From the NCBI RefSeq assembly GCF_022170825.1, contig NZ_CP081878.1, forward strand, positions 1,886,001-1,950,000: a DNA stretch of 64,000 nt. Direction: 5' to 3'. Source of the DNA: Exiguobacterium acetylicum (GTDB lineage Bacteria > Bacillota > Bacilli > Exiguobacteriales > Exiguobacteriaceae). The notes beneath the pieces were generated by a model, which made no database searches, was not told the origin of the DNA, and saw only the letters and a program-made list of their open reading frames with translations. Below are positions 7,912 through 15,500 of the stretch, piece after piece. Numbering within the stretch: the first letter of the stretch is position 1; every line of letters begins with the position of its first letter. Position numbers and translations under genes: made by a program.

Positions 7912-8420
7912 TAGTTTGTACCTTTGAAAAACAAGTCAGGATTACTTTTCATTTCTTGAAAAATTTCATTATAGTCATAAGGAATATTTTGTTCACCATT
8001 TTTTATTTTATCTGAGTCAACCTTCCAACAATTGTGTTCATGAGTAAGATCAACTAAATCAAATCTTTCTGCATCAGTAAATTCATCAATCCATTCGTCC
8101 AATAACTCACTAGATATACCTTTATTCTCAGTTAATTCTCTAACAAAATCTTCTTTTTCCCAATAGAAAAATTGAGATGTTGGTAACATTGAAATATCCA
8201 TCGCTCCGAACAGCTTGTACTCATGGTATACCTCAGGTGATACCGGACCATATTTCCACTTCTGAAGTTGATCATCGAATAAAGGAACCGATTCATCTTT
8301 TTCCTGCATAAACTTAGCATTTACCAAGTATATGATTTTTTGCAGTGAAATCGTATTCGTTAAATTCCCGTTTTCGATTTGTTTTGTGACAATGTAATTA
8401 GCAACATCAATTGAATTCAT
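7911..8420 (-). CDS. Panacea/SocA-like antitoxin domain protein
   Basis: A 169-aa protein of the Panacea (SocA/GepA, formerly DUF4065) family. Seen: ANYIVTKQIENGNLTNT, the signature LQKIIYLVNAKFM, and the QKWKYGPVSPEVYHEY core that marks this fold, in order within the first 75 residues. Panacea proteins neutralise or restrain unrelated toxins encoded beside them. Here the partner is the coupled downstream membrane protein. A near-palindrome, TTTGTTTAACAAA, at about 8485-8497 in the promoter region could be an autoregulatory operator. The pair is AT-rich compared with the flanking phage genes, a sign of separate acquisition. Confidence 0.85.
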   Translation of the reverse strand: MNSIDVANYIVTKQIENGNLTNTISLQKIIYLVNAKFMQEKDESVPLFDDQLQKWKYGPVSPEVYHEYKLFGAMDISMLPTSQFFYWEKEDFVRELTENKGISSELLDEWIDEFTDAERFDLVDLTHEHNCWKVDSDKIKNGEQNIPYDYNEIFQEMKSNPDLFFKGTN

Positions 8421-8604
8421 GCATGTTACCCCCTCTTACTTCCCTCTAATCTCGAAATATCCCTCGTAGTTAATAATATACTTTTTGTTTAACAAACGGA
8501 ATGCAATCTAGTAAAACCTTACATTAATATTTCGAAACTATTTCAATCATATATTTTAAGTGGTTACTTTATTAATTCCCTTGTAAATCGGTCTAAAACT
8601 AAAA

Positions 8605-8644
8605 GGAAAGTAATTGTATTCATGATTGAAAACAATTACTTTCC
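8605..8644 (-). terminator. Intrinsic terminator of the early transcript
   Basis: GGAAAGTAATTGT and ACAATTACTTTCC form a 13-bp stem with a 14-base loop and T-rich sequence after it on the minus strand. It closes the early operon at the 8695 gene and separates it from the accessory block. The rest of 8421-8694 is AT-rich and holds only the presumed promoter of the Panacea pair. Confidence 0.75.
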
Positions 8645-8694
8645 CTTTAAAAAACGTCAATAAATTATTCTATATACTATCTTCTAGAAAGTTA

Positions 8695-9135
8695 TTAATT
8701 CTCCTTTAAATACTTCCGCCGTTCCGCAGGTGTCTCAAGCTTGTATTGTTTGAACCAGTTATGGACCGTTGTCGCGCTGCAGTGTTTCCGACGACCGATC
8801 TCTGCTAACGACATGCCATGTTTCACGACGAAGCGTTCCAGTTCTTCTCGAGAAGGTCTAGGTACTTTGTGCGCGATGATTGGAACGGTCTCTGGTTTCT
8901 TCGGACGCCACTCTGTTGCAGGCATTCGTTCGCGATCTTCTGGTGGCTGCGGGATGACCGTATCCCCTCCATATCCCGGACACGGTACCCATTCATTGTT
9001 GATCCGATACGCCATGCCGAACGGATGATGGAAGTAGCGCTTCGTTCCTTCTGGCATTGCTGGTTCTGGTCGCTTGTCTAACCGTTGAATCGCTGTATTG
9101 TGCGAAATGTGATCAATCAGCTGAGTATGACCCAT
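8695..9135 (-). CDS. Phage protein with C-terminal helix-turn-helix
   Basis: A 146-aa protein. Its first 100 residues contain FHHPFGMAYRINNEWVPCPG and Pro-rich stretches. The C-terminal 45 residues form a helix-turn-helix (MSLAEIGRRKHCSATTVHNW) like those of transposase-type or homeodomain-like regulators. The start follows a GGGGGATT ribosome site and overlaps the preceding gene. As the last gene of the early operon, directly before the terminator at 8605-8644, it could be a late-gene regulator, but the function is not known. Confidence 0.65.
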   Translation of the reverse strand: MGHTQLIDHISHNTAIQRLDKRPEPAMPEGTKRYFHHPFGMAYRINNEWVPCPGYGGDTVIPQPPEDRERMPATEWRPKKPETVPIIAHKVPRPSREELERFVVKHGMSLAEIGRRKHCSATTVHNWFKQYKLETPAERRKYLKEN

Positions 9136-9448
9136 CGCTTGAATCCCCCTGTGAATGGTTAGTGGTGTAATCCTCCGTGTGTATCGGAGGGCAGTAGAGT
9201 GTTTCTCTCGTGGATGTCGTGCGTGTCGTAATCGGTGGTTGTGCCCGGAACGTCTGCTTGATTTCCGTCCGCTTCGCTTCCGTCTCTTCGCGGAGTCGTG
9301 TGAACGTCTCTCCGAACACGCGGTCGTTTGCTGCGTCCTTCTTCGCTTTCCGTTGCTTCTTCTCTTCGATCAGTCCTTTGATCAAGCCGATCAGAAGTAA
9401 GCCGAATAGGAAGACGAGTGTGATGATGAGTAGCCATTGCGATAACAT
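9113..9448 (-). CDS. Single-pass membrane phage protein, unknown
   Basis: A 111-aa protein with one N-terminal transmembrane helix (WLLIITLVFLFGLLLIGLI, about residues 5-23) and a charged cytoplasmic-type tail with a Lys/Arg/Glu helix, then a low-complexity Thr/Ser end. Function unknown. It overlaps the downstream gene by 23 bp, which supports its place in the early operon. The ribosome site is weak. Confidence 0.6.
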   Translation of the reverse strand: MLSQWLLIITLVFLFGLLLIGLIKGLIEEKKQRKAKKDAANDRVFGETFTRLREETEAKRTEIKQTFRAQPPITTRTTSTRETLYCPPIHTEDYTTNHSQGDSSDGSYSAD

Positions 9449-9525
9449 GATTCAATCCCACTTTCTGAACGTTGTAATGAAGAACAGCCAGGACGTTCGC
9501 CTGGCATGTTCGGTTGGTAGATGAT

Positions 9526-10239
9526 TTAGGCGATGATTGTGACTTTCTCCGCATCGAGTACGTCACTTAATTCTTCTGCGAGGTACCGTTCGATGTTCTT
9601 GATGGCTTCATTTTTCCAGGCGCCACCGTCTGCTTCGAACAAGGCGACTCTCGGTCCGGACTGCATCCGGAGAACGAATTTACTCTCTGGTTGCGCGACT
9701 TCGATGAATGTCCGGTATGGAGCGAGCGTGACAGGGTTGATGACCTTGGCATCCCCGACAGTTGCGACACCTGTTTTCACCGTGACCGCTTGCGAGATAC
9801 CGTCATCTCCGATTGTCCGGACATTATCTTCTTTCATCGTGCCGACGATTTTCAGGATGATTTCCTGATCGCGGTTCGGAACGAAGATCGATTGTAGTTT
9901 GATGTTGAAATCTTCCGTGTCATAGTACGAATCGTATCGGAATGATGGGACGTAAGCGTGGGCTTGAATGAAGTGGCTGCGGTTCATATCATCGTTGAGC
10001 TTGTTCATGACCGTGACCGTCTCTGGATCCTTGATGTGGATCAGTAGACCTTCGCTCGTGTCGAACTCACTTTTAATGTATTCAACGAGTGCCGTCAGTG
10101 TATGAACTTTCAACGCGCTTGCTGTCGGTGCAGTGATGGCGTGGAGGTCACGGTCGGAAACCGTGCGACCGTGTACCAGTGTAGTTTGGAATTGACCGTG
10201 ATCCTTGATCCAGTTGAAAGCGTCTTTGAGTAATGACAT
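9526..10239 (-). CDS. Conserved-type phage early protein, unknown (possibly DUF2303/YfdQ-like)
   Basis: A 237-aa soluble protein. Seen: TTLVHGRTVSDRDLHAI near residue 20, a central FRYDSYYDTEDFNIKLQSIF, and a C-terminal FVLRMQSGPRVALFEADGG. The N-terminal half suggests the YfdQ-like DUF2303 group, but I am not sure. It is preceded by GGGAGATACAAAC before the ATG. It lies next to the 'replication terminator' family gene, as in other Bacillota phages, so a role in phage DNA metabolism is plausible. Confidence 0.6.
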   Translation of the reverse strand: MSLLKDAFNWIKDHGQFQTTLVHGRTVSDRDLHAITAPTASALKVHTLTALVEYIKSEFDTSEGLLIHIKDPETVTVMNKLNDDMNRSHFIQAHAYVPSFRYDSYYDTEDFNIKLQSIFVPNRDQEIILKIVGTMKEDNVRTIGDDGISQAVTVKTGVATVGDAKVINPVTLAPYRTFIEVAQPESKFVLRMQSGPRVALFEADGGAWKNEAIKNIERYLAEELSDVLDAEKVTIIA

Positions 10240-10317
10240 GTTTGTATCTCCCTTTGTGTTGGATTTGGTTGGTTGATGCGTCGGGTGAATCCGTCGTTCG
10301 AATCGTGAGTGCAGGCA

Positions 10318-10767
10318 TTACTGCTGTGCGGATGATGGTGCGCGGAAGTCGATGACGTTCCCGTCATGAACCAGCTCGGCATCCGGTAAATCATGCGCTT
10401 GTTCGACCATATCGATCGGTGTTCCGATATCGTTGACGATTTCACCGTCTGGCGAGATCATCATCTGTCCAGGTGAACCCGACTTGAGTTCTTGGCCAAC
10501 GACCTGACCTGCAGCATTCGTATCGATGATGATTTTCGAGCCGACCGATCGTGCTGGTGTCAACGCCGTCTTGACTTCGATGTCGACCATCGCGAGGTCG
10601 CGTTCTTCATCTGCCGATAAGACCATCGTGATGACGACCTTGCGTTTCTTCGTTGGATCCGTGTTCTGGTCCGCAATGTTCGCGTAGACCTCGTTCATGG
10701 CGATGTTGACACGTTCAGCGAGTGCGCCGTTCGCGAACTCATTCAGGTTGATTTTAGGTTGTGACAT
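10318..10767 (-). CDS. Phage 'replication terminator protein' family member
   Basis: A 149-aa protein with the N-terminal signature INLNEFANGALAERVNIAM and then ADQNTDPTKKRKVVITMVL. These identify a phage family commonly annotated as 'replication terminator protein' in Bacillus and Listeria prophages. That name is historical and a true fork-arrest role is not established. The C-terminal half is acidic. GGAGG lies eight bases before the ATG. It is flanked by the KilAC protein and the 237-aa early protein. Confidence 0.75.
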   Translation of the reverse strand: MSQPKINLNEFANGALAERVNIAMNEVYANIADQNTDPTKKRKVVITMVLSADEERDLAMVDIEVKTALTPARSVGSKIIIDTNAAGQVVGQELKSGSPGQMMISPDGEIVNDIGTPIDMVEQAHDLPDAELVHDGNVIDFRAPSSAQQ

Positions 10768-10782
10768 GATGATTACCTCCGA

Positions 10783-11094
10783 TTAGTTTAATTGGTTGTG
10801 GATGATGTCATGGATCAGGAGTCGTCCGATCTGAGTCCATTTCATCGTGACGGTCGCATCCAGTTGACCGTTCGAATGCATGAAGGGAAACTCATTGATC
10901 GTGACGAGTCCGCGTTGTTGATGCGCGGTACAAAGTTCCCAGTTCCGATCGACCTTGCGCTGGATGCCGGCTGTCTCGAGTAGCTGGTTCAGCTTTCGAG
11001 CGGTCATCCCGTATTCCCGGGCGACGGCTGTCGTCGTCATCGTCTTTCCGCTCGACATGATGTGTTCGAGTTGTAGGTCCTTTGGCATCTTCAT
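10783..11094 (-). CDS. KilAC (Ant C-terminal) domain protein
   Basis: A 103-aa protein that is almost only a KilAC domain, the C-terminal DNA-binding part of many phage antirepressors. Seen: TTAVAREYGMTARKLNQLL, GIQRKVDRNWELCTAH and a closing TMKWTQIGRLLIHDII. It has no N-terminal AntA, KilA-N or Bro-N domain. A Bro-N/ORF6C antirepressor is encoded separately at 15800, so the prophage has two antirepressor-type proteins. The start follows GGAAGGG. Confidence 0.8.
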   Translation of the reverse strand: MKMPKDLQLEHIMSSGKTMTTTAVAREYGMTARKLNQLLETAGIQRKVDRNWELCTAHQQRGLVTINEFPFMHSNGQLDATVTMKWTQIGRLLIHDIIHNQLN

Positions 11095-11140
11095 GAGTGG
11101 TACCCTTCCTTTTGGGATTAAAAGTACGGTAGTCGAAATA

Positions 11141-11377
11141 TTAGGTTGGCGTGTTCAGCGTCATAGGTGGACTCGGTTGCGTGTTGACCTTGATCCAGTG
11201 CTGCCACGTGCCGGTCTTGTGCAACTTGTGGCTCATGGAGCGGACGCTGGCGTGGGAGCGATCGTATCGCGCCGCATGGTCGAACAACGCACCGCCTGCT
11301 GCCTTCCCCGATTTGATGAGATGCGAGAGTGCGACCAGCTCGACGACCGTCCACGCCTTGTATCGTCCCTGTTTCAT
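11141..11377 (-). CDS. Small phage protein, possible Myb/SANT-like
   Basis: A 78-aa basic protein with YKAWTVVELVALSHLIKSG and RYDRSHASVRSMSHKLHKT, which look like the helices of a SANT/Myb-type DNA-binding fold where segregation and choice of target are governed by an [Arg-Ser-x-x-S-V] helix. Support is modest. Its stop lies in the early operon and its start overlaps the upstream gene by four bases (ATGA), suggesting coupling. Confidence 0.55.
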   Translation of the reverse strand: MKQGRYKAWTVVELVALSHLIKSGKAAGGALFDHAARYDRSHASVRSMSHKLHKTGTWQHWIKVNTQPSPPMTLNTPT

Positions 11378-11682
11378 GCACTCACCTCTTCACCGCTTGA
11401 AATCTGACGTAAGGTAGTGACCAGCTGCAACGTGAACGTGCGATCCTTGTTGAACCGGATGCCATGCATGTCATTCAGGAGTTGTTCGAGACGTTCAATC
11501 GCGGATTCGAACTGCTGCAAATACTCGCTCTCTGTCCGTTTCGTTTCCAGTGCCCGATCGAGTAACGCCATCGCCTCGACGAGGATCATGCGTTGTCCGA
11601 CCGTACCGCTTACCCCGAGTTCTAAATACGTGTCTTCGACGTATAGCCGCCCCCGTCGAAGCATCTTCTCTGCTGTGATCAT
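11374..11682 (-). CDS. Phage early protein of unknown function, helical
   Basis: A 102-aa, mostly helical protein: MITAEKMLRRGRLYVEDTYL, then a GQRMILVEAMALLDRALETK segment and a coiled-coil-like SEYLQQFESAIERLEQLL. No family recognised. The stop overlaps the next gene's start by four bases. Position between recU and the KilAC gene fits an early regulatory or replication accessory role. Confidence 0.55.
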   Translation of the reverse strand: MITAEKMLRRGRLYVEDTYLELGVSGTVGQRMILVEAMALLDRALETKRTESEYLQQFESAIERLEQLLNDMHGIRFNKDRTFTLQLVTTLRQISSGEEVSA

Positions 11683-11744
11683 GTGTGTTTCCCCGTTTCA
11701 TGATGAATTTGTTCGTTTTCGTCGTTCTGCTGACTGACCCGTGC

Positions 11745-12308
11745 TCACTTGACTTTGCCTGTCGATTCTTGCGCATCGAACGCCTGTTCCTGCTCGTTGC
11801 GTAGGTCGATGATGGCTAAGTAGTCTAAAAGGACGTGACGACCTTGTAGGACACGTGACGTGTGATTTTTGAACCACTCGTAGGGAATCGACTTCCGTTC
11901 GGTCTGATTCGCCCAGTCCAAGGCGTCGTTGGCAAACAGGTAATATGTCTCGTTGAGTGTTTCGAAATGGATCAACAAGAAGCTGATGCCTCCGTAGTCT
12001 TGCACCCGTCGCAGTTCGTCGAATTGATGTACCTCGACGTTCGCGAGTGGGAATGAGGTCTTGCTTTGCGTCGACTTGGCATCGAAGCTGATGAAGCGGT
12101 TGGCGTACAGTCCGATGTAATCGAGTCCACCTGATCGCTCGAACCAGTATTTCCGTACCTGCCCCTTAGGACCGAGTAGGAGTTTCACTTCTGGGAACGT
12201 CTTGCGGAAGTGCGCTCGTTTTTGTAAGGCATACGTCCGGATCGTGTTGTCGAGCATCGTCTCGAAGCGTTTGCCGCGGTTCTTGTAATTCACGTGTGTC
12301 AGATGCAT
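11745..12308 (-). CDS. recU: RecU-like Holliday junction resolvase
   Basis: A 187-aa protein of the RecU family, which resolves four-way junctions made during recombination and phage replication. Seen: NYKNRGKRFETMLDNTI (the RecU N-terminal signature), GGLDYIGLYANRFISFDAKS with the Asp and D-x-K of the nuclease core, then VEVHQFDELRRVQDYGG and FLLIHF. The start follows AGGAAGGA. In B. subtilis the host recU-ponA pair lies just beyond the nth end of this region, where this prophage is inserted, but the early-operon context shows this copy belongs to the phage. Confidence 0.88.
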   Translation of the reverse strand: MHLTHVNYKNRGKRFETMLDNTIRTYALQKRAHFRKTFPEVKLLLGPKGQVRKYWFERSGGLDYIGLYANRFISFDAKSTQSKTSFPLANVEVHQFDELRRVQDYGGISFLLIHFETLNETYYLFANDALDWANQTERKSIPYEWFKNHTSRVLQGRHVLLDYLAIIDLRNEQEQAFDAQESTGKVK

Positions 12309-12420
12309 GCATTCCTTCCTGCGGATAGAGATATGACAGATCAGCTAGTTCTTGAGCGCGTTCCTTGGATTCACCGAGGACGACCTTACGCCAGAGATAA
12401 GTTTCGACGTCAATGATCAT
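12166..12420 (-). CDS. Short phage ORF coupled between the ArpU-like gene and recU
   Basis: An 84-aa frame whose first 35 residues (starting MIIDVETYLWRKVV and containing ELADLSYLYPQ) look like protein. The remainder overlaps the start of recU by 143 bp and looks like an out-of-frame reading. Its start overlaps the end of the upstream gene by 11 bp, as in a coupled pair. Either it is a small protein with a long non-functional tail, or a stop codon was lost. Function unknown. Confidence 0.45.
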   Translation of the reverse strand: MIIDVETYLWRKVVLGESKERAQELADLSYLYPQEGMHASDTRELQEPRQTLRDDARQHDPDVCLTKTSALPQDVPRSETPTRS

Positions 12421-12862
12421 GTGCGTCGTTCCAGAGGTTGAACCGATCCGCGATGATGCCGAGTAGTTTGTCCTTCGCCTTGTAGTAGGCGTTCCGGTTG
12501 CCGTAGCAGAGACTCGACATGACGACGAGGTCCGTATGCCGGAGACGTGGTCGGTACCGTAAGTCCCAGATGTCGATCAGTTCCGGTGCGATTTCCTCGA
12601 GTTCCGTCCGGATTCCGACGAGCAGCCGATACTCGGCTTCCGCCAATCGGATTTGATCGAGGACCATGACCGCCTTCTCGACGTTTGAGGTCGGGCGGCT
12701 ATTGCGTTGGACTTCACTCGCCTGATAGCCTGCCGTGATCGATGTTTCCGACTGCAGTTGCAAGGATGAGATGCGTGCCGGGAGCGAGAAGTAGTGTCTC
12801 AACTTCGTTTCAGCCGCAGCCCGTTGCACTTTGGTGAGTTTATGCGTGACTAGTGGTTCCAT
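12410..12862 (-). CDS. ArpU/RinA-like phage transcriptional regulator
   Basis: A 150-aa protein. The N-terminal half is helical; the C-terminal half has IDIWDLRYRPRLRHTDL and then VMSSLCYGNRNAYYKAKDKL, the pattern of a sigma-region-4-type helix-turn-helix seen in ArpU and RinA late-gene activators. Such proteins switch on packaging and structural genes. Unusually for a late activator it lies amid early genes rather than directly before terS. The tandem 11-bp repeats at 5.6 and 6.8 kb would be candidate binding sites, which is inference only. Confidence 0.65.
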   Translation of the reverse strand: MEPLVTHKLTKVQRAAAETKLRHYFSLPARISSLQLQSETSITAGYQASEVQRNSRPTSNVEKAVMVLDQIRLAEAEYRLLVGIRTELEEIAPELIDIWDLRYRPRLRHTDLVVMSSLCYGNRNAYYKAKDKLLGIIADRFNLWNDAHDH

Positions 12863-12900
12863 TCTGCGCTCCTTCTTGCTGATGCCCAGCAGTGGTGTAG

Positions 12901-13239
12901 TTAACGGCCGTCACCGACTTTCATGTGTGACCGAAGTGATGCATGCGCCGAGTCTCGAAGCAAACCCTCCGCCCGGAGTTGTAGGATGACGTCGTGTGTC
13001 TCGAGCAACATACCGTCGTAGGTCCATCCCGAAAGATTGGACAGGATCGAATATGCCGCGCTGATCGGTTTCACATCTTCCTCGATTCGGACGATCTGTC
13101 CGGCTCGTGTCGTGAAGCGGCGAATCTGATTCGATATTAGGACGAGCGTTTCTTGCTCCTGTTCTCGCCGCTTGAACACGTAGGTCTTACTGTGCGAAGG
13201 TGATGCGTTCGACAGTTTCGTCTGTCCCGTGCTATTCAT
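12901..13239 (-). CDS. Phage early protein of unknown function
   Basis: A 112-aa protein with a basic start (KTYVFKRREQEQETL) and a YSILSNLSGWTYDGMLLETH segment. No family recognised. I chose the ATG at 13237-13239 because GGGGAGG lies six bases upstream; an upstream ATG at 13275 would add 12 residues and span that site. Part of the early operon. Confidence 0.55.
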   Translation of the reverse strand: MNSTGQTKLSNASPSHSKTYVFKRREQEQETLVLISNQIRRFTTRAGQIVRIEEDVKPISAAYSILSNLSGWTYDGMLLETHDVILQLRAEGLLRDSAHASLRSHMKVGDGR

Positions 13240-13290
13240 GTCGTGCCTCCCCAGTTCGTTTGACTTCGTTGCCATCTTTTCAAGAGTCCA

Positions 13291-13521
13291 TCATTTTTTG
13301 CTACTGGATTGCGGTTCGACCGTCCAGTTCGCCTCGTACTCCGATTGAGAGAGTCCTTGGAATGCTGCCTTGTAGAATCGATCATCCCCGTGATGACGGA
13401 CACGTTTCGTCAATGTGCCTTCTGCATCGAGTTCCATCCGGATCGTACCGTCCGGCAGTTCGAGTTGTGCCCATTTCAAGACACCGATCGTGATGCCTTT
13501 CATCGCGTCGAAGATGTCCAT
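13291..13521 (-). CDS. Small phage early protein, unknown
   Basis: A 76-aa acidic protein starting MDIFDAMKGITIGVLKW. The middle (LPDGTIRMELDAEGTLTKRV) is beta-rich. The ATG at 13519-13521 has GGAGG eight bases upstream; the longer frame from 13551 overlaps the replication gene's stop and has no clear ribosome site. It lies directly downstream of the DnaD-type replication gene. Function unknown. Confidence 0.55.
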   Translation of the reverse strand: MDIFDAMKGITIGVLKWAQLELPDGTIRMELDAEGTLTKRVRHHGDDRFYKAAFQGLSQSEYEANWTVEPQSSSKK

Positions 13522-13547
13522 GTGCGTTCCCTCCGGTTTGTGAGTCT

Positions 13548-14549
13548 TCATCGCTGCTCCATTCCCTTCAAGTCTTGCAAGATGGCGTTGAGTTCTTCTT
13601 CGTCGGGTACCGTGGCTGCGGCTTCTGCTTTTTGCTTCGCTTCATGCTCTTGCTGTTTTTTCTTCTCGCCTTCGAGCCATGATGGTGCTTTCATGCCAGA
13701 TGAGCCACCTTGTCGTTTGTTGCCCCGAGTCCTTTGTCGTTCCCTGAACTCGTTCGCCTGATGACGTGCCTGTTCGACCGTCTTGATCCCTGCTTGCTCC
13801 CAAGTCGTGAGGATGCCGGCGATGTAAGAATACTTTCGGACGTTCGACAGTGTCGCTGTCTCGATGGCGAACCGAACCAACTCGACGCCGTAGCTTTCGA
13901 TGTCATCGAGGATCTTTTCAATCGTGAACGGTGGAGCAAGGGGTTCGATGTTTTGCTTGTAGAACTCAATCAGTTCCGTCGTTGCGTCCTGCTTCGCGCC
14001 CGCGTCTACTACTACTTCTTTTTTTAGTTCTTTTGGTTCTTTAGTACCTTTATTACTTAGTAGTGGCGGGTTATCCAGATCTGGTTTTCCCACTTCTGGT
14101 TTTTCCAGTTCTGGTTTTCCCGATTCTGGTGGAACCACTTTCGGGTTTTCCGATTCTGGTGCATCAGGTTGCTGCTGTTCAGGTGGATCCACCCGATTCG
14201 ATTCTTCTCCTTCGGGAGAGTCAATCTCTTCAGATTGTTCTGCTGGTTCATCGTCGAACGTCGGAACCTCGTAGACGACGAATTCCCAAGACTTGAACTT
14301 GCCCTTTTCTCGCACCGCAACTCGTTTGATGTACCCTGCCTCAGTCAATTCCTTGATTGCCGATCGTGTACTTTCCTTGCCATCTTTGGAACGTTTGACG
14401 AGATCCGTTTCTTGGACTCTCCAGTCATCTGGTAAGGACATCAGGTAACTATGCAGCCCTTTCGCTTTCCAACTGAGCTCTCTGTTGTTCAAGAGCGTCT
14501 TGTCGATGACGACATAGTTATCTTTTTTCTGTATTCGCATGATGGACAT
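13548..14549 (-). CDS. Phage DnaD-domain replication protein
   Basis: A 333-aa replication initiator-type protein. The N-terminal winged-helix (residues about 1-95, with LSWKAKGLHSYLMSLPDDW) is that of phage replisome organisers. A low-complexity linker follows with repeated Pro-Glu-Lys-Gly units (for example SGKPELEKPEVGKPDL). A C-terminal DnaD domain has VRKYSYIAGILTTWEQAGI, the YxxxIxxxW motif of this fold, and a basic Gln/Lys/Glu tail ends it. It would bind the phage origin and recruit the host helicase loader. No ATPase loader gene is seen after it. The start is set by GGGGTG before ATG 14547-14549. Confidence 0.85.
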   Translation of the reverse strand: MSIMRIQKKDNYVVIDKTLLNNRELSWKAKGLHSYLMSLPDDWRVQETDLVKRSKDGKESTRSAIKELTEAGYIKRVAVREKGKFKSWEFVVYEVPTFDDEPAEQSEEIDSPEGEESNRVDPPEQQQPDAPESENPKVVPPESGKPELEKPEVGKPDLDNPPLLSNKGTKEPKELKKEVVVDAGAKQDATTELIEFYKQNIEPLAPPFTIEKILDDIESYGVELVRFAIETATLSNVRKYSYIAGILTTWEQAGIKTVEQARHQANEFRERQRTRGNKRQGGSSGMKAPSWLEGEKKKQQEHEAKQKAEAAATVPDEEELNAILQDLKGMEQR

Positions 14550-14574
14550 GTAACTCACCCCAGTCTTTCAAAAA

Positions 14575-14895
14575 TCAGTTGTTCGGTACGATGATGTGTT
14601 CCACGCGACGGACGAGTGGTGGATCCAGTCGGTCCGTCTTCGGAATCTGATGTATGATCTTGATGTGCGTCGATGACTGTTCGATTCGTCTAAGGTCGTG
14701 CCTGATGACGTCCAGCATCGCCTGATAGGGCGAGTATTCCCCGAGGACATATTCCAGGTCATCGAGACGTTTCTGGATCACAGTCGACGTGTTATCGATG
14801 ATGTTCAGTTCTTGCTGCACTGCCTGCACCGGTTCGTTTTCCTTCCGGAGAGACAGCAGTTGTTTCAATTTGATCAATCGTTCTTTCGTGCGCAT
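14575..14895 (-). CDS. Small coiled-coil phage protein, unknown
   Basis: A 106-aa helical protein starting MRTKERLIKLKQLLSLRK, with long charged heptad-like stretches (IQKRLDDLEYVLGEYSPYQ). No family recognised. It lies 25 bp upstream of the replication gene in the early operon and has a GAAGGAGGAA ribosome site. A structural or regulatory partner of the replication protein is possible but not shown. Confidence 0.55.
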   Translation of the reverse strand: MRTKERLIKLKQLLSLRKENEPVQAVQQELNIIDNTSTVIQKRLDDLEYVLGEYSPYQAMLDVIRHDLRRIEQSSTHIKIIHQIPKTDRLDPPLVRRVEHIIVPNN

Positions 14896-14950
14896 GGTCT
14901 TCCTCCTTCGTCGAAGGCGTGATACACTTAAATTCCTAGGTCTAAGTGTG

Positions 14951-15100
14951 TCATCGCTCTTTCGAGTGATGGCATTTTTTCATTTCCTGCCGTTTGTCGT
15001 CAGCACGTTCTGCTTTATGCTCGTACCACATCATCGGGGTCAAGAACACGACGCCGATCACCCAAGCGACTGAAAGCATGTACGTCAGTTCCGGTGACAT
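14951..15100 (-). CDS. 49-aa single-pass membrane phage protein
   Basis: A 49-aa protein starting MSPELTYMLSVAWVIG, with one hydrophobic helix (about residues 6-23) and a basic/acidic tail (EHKAERADDKRQE). The ATG at 15098-15100 follows an excellent AAAGGAGGTGAGG site; a longer in-frame reading upstream is spurious. It is almost contiguous with another tiny membrane gene (15105-15206), so the two may act together. Function unknown. Confidence 0.6.
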   Translation of the reverse strand: MSPELTYMLSVAWVIGVVFLTPMMWYEHKAERADDKRQEMKKCHHSKER

Positions 15101-15104
15101 TTCC

Positions 15105-15206
15105 TCACCTCCTTTCCCGTCTACTCTTCCGTTCGTCCCACCACCAACCACCGAATGCGATGGTGCAGGCAAACCATGCCACACCGTAAATCAGATAAGC
15201 ATTCAT
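15105..15206 (-). CDS. 33-aa membrane micro-protein, coupled to its neighbours
   Basis: A 33-aa frame starting MNAYLIYGVAWFACTIAF with a WWWDERKSRRERR end: one transmembrane helix then a strongly basic tail. Its start overlaps the upstream gene's stop in an ATGA junction, and its end carries the ribosome site of the next membrane gene four bases away. This tight packing supports a real gene despite the length. Function unknown. Confidence 0.5.
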   Translation of the reverse strand: MNAYLIYGVAWFACTIAFGGWWWDERKSRRERR

Positions 15207-15499
15207 TTCAGGAGAAACAGATCCATTCGCAATGCGTGCATCTGGTGCGTACCCGGCATGATATGGAGCACGTGTTTTTTATTGACGGCGTCGATGATGA
15301 AGACAGGATTTTCTTCGACCATCCGGTCAAAGTAGATCATCGCGTCCGGTTCGGCTTCTCCGACCATCTCACGGGTTACATAAGCCACGATGCTCGATAC
15401 AGCGTCCTCGACGTTGATCAATGGTTGAAGCGTTGGGTTTTCGTGGAATCGTTCCACTAGCGTGTTCGCTAACACATCAAGATTTTTATAAAGTGACAA
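15203..15499 (-). CDS. Phage early protein of unknown function
   Basis: A 98-aa acidic protein: LDVLANTLVERFHENPTLQ, AVSSIVAYVTREMVGEAEP, and YFDRMVEENPVFIIDAVNK. No family recognised. It lies one base from the excisionase-like gene and overlaps the 33-aa micro-protein by four bases, so it is part of one translationally linked early operon. Confidence 0.55.
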   Translation of the reverse strand: MSLYKNLDVLANTLVERFHENPTLQPLINVEDAVSSIVAYVTREMVGEAEPDAMIYFDRMVEENPVFIIDAVNKKHVLHIMPGTHQMHALRMDLFLLK

Positions 15500-15500
15500 G

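Noticed and set aside
9159-9566. 135-aa minus-strand frame overlapping the 9113 gene
   Set aside because: It is out of frame with two better genes (9113-9448 and 9526-10239) and looks like a shadow reading.
14057-14200. Short tandem repeats, possible CRISPR-like array
   Set aside because: The repeats are in frame and encode the Pro-Glu-Lys linker of the replication protein; there are no regular spacers.
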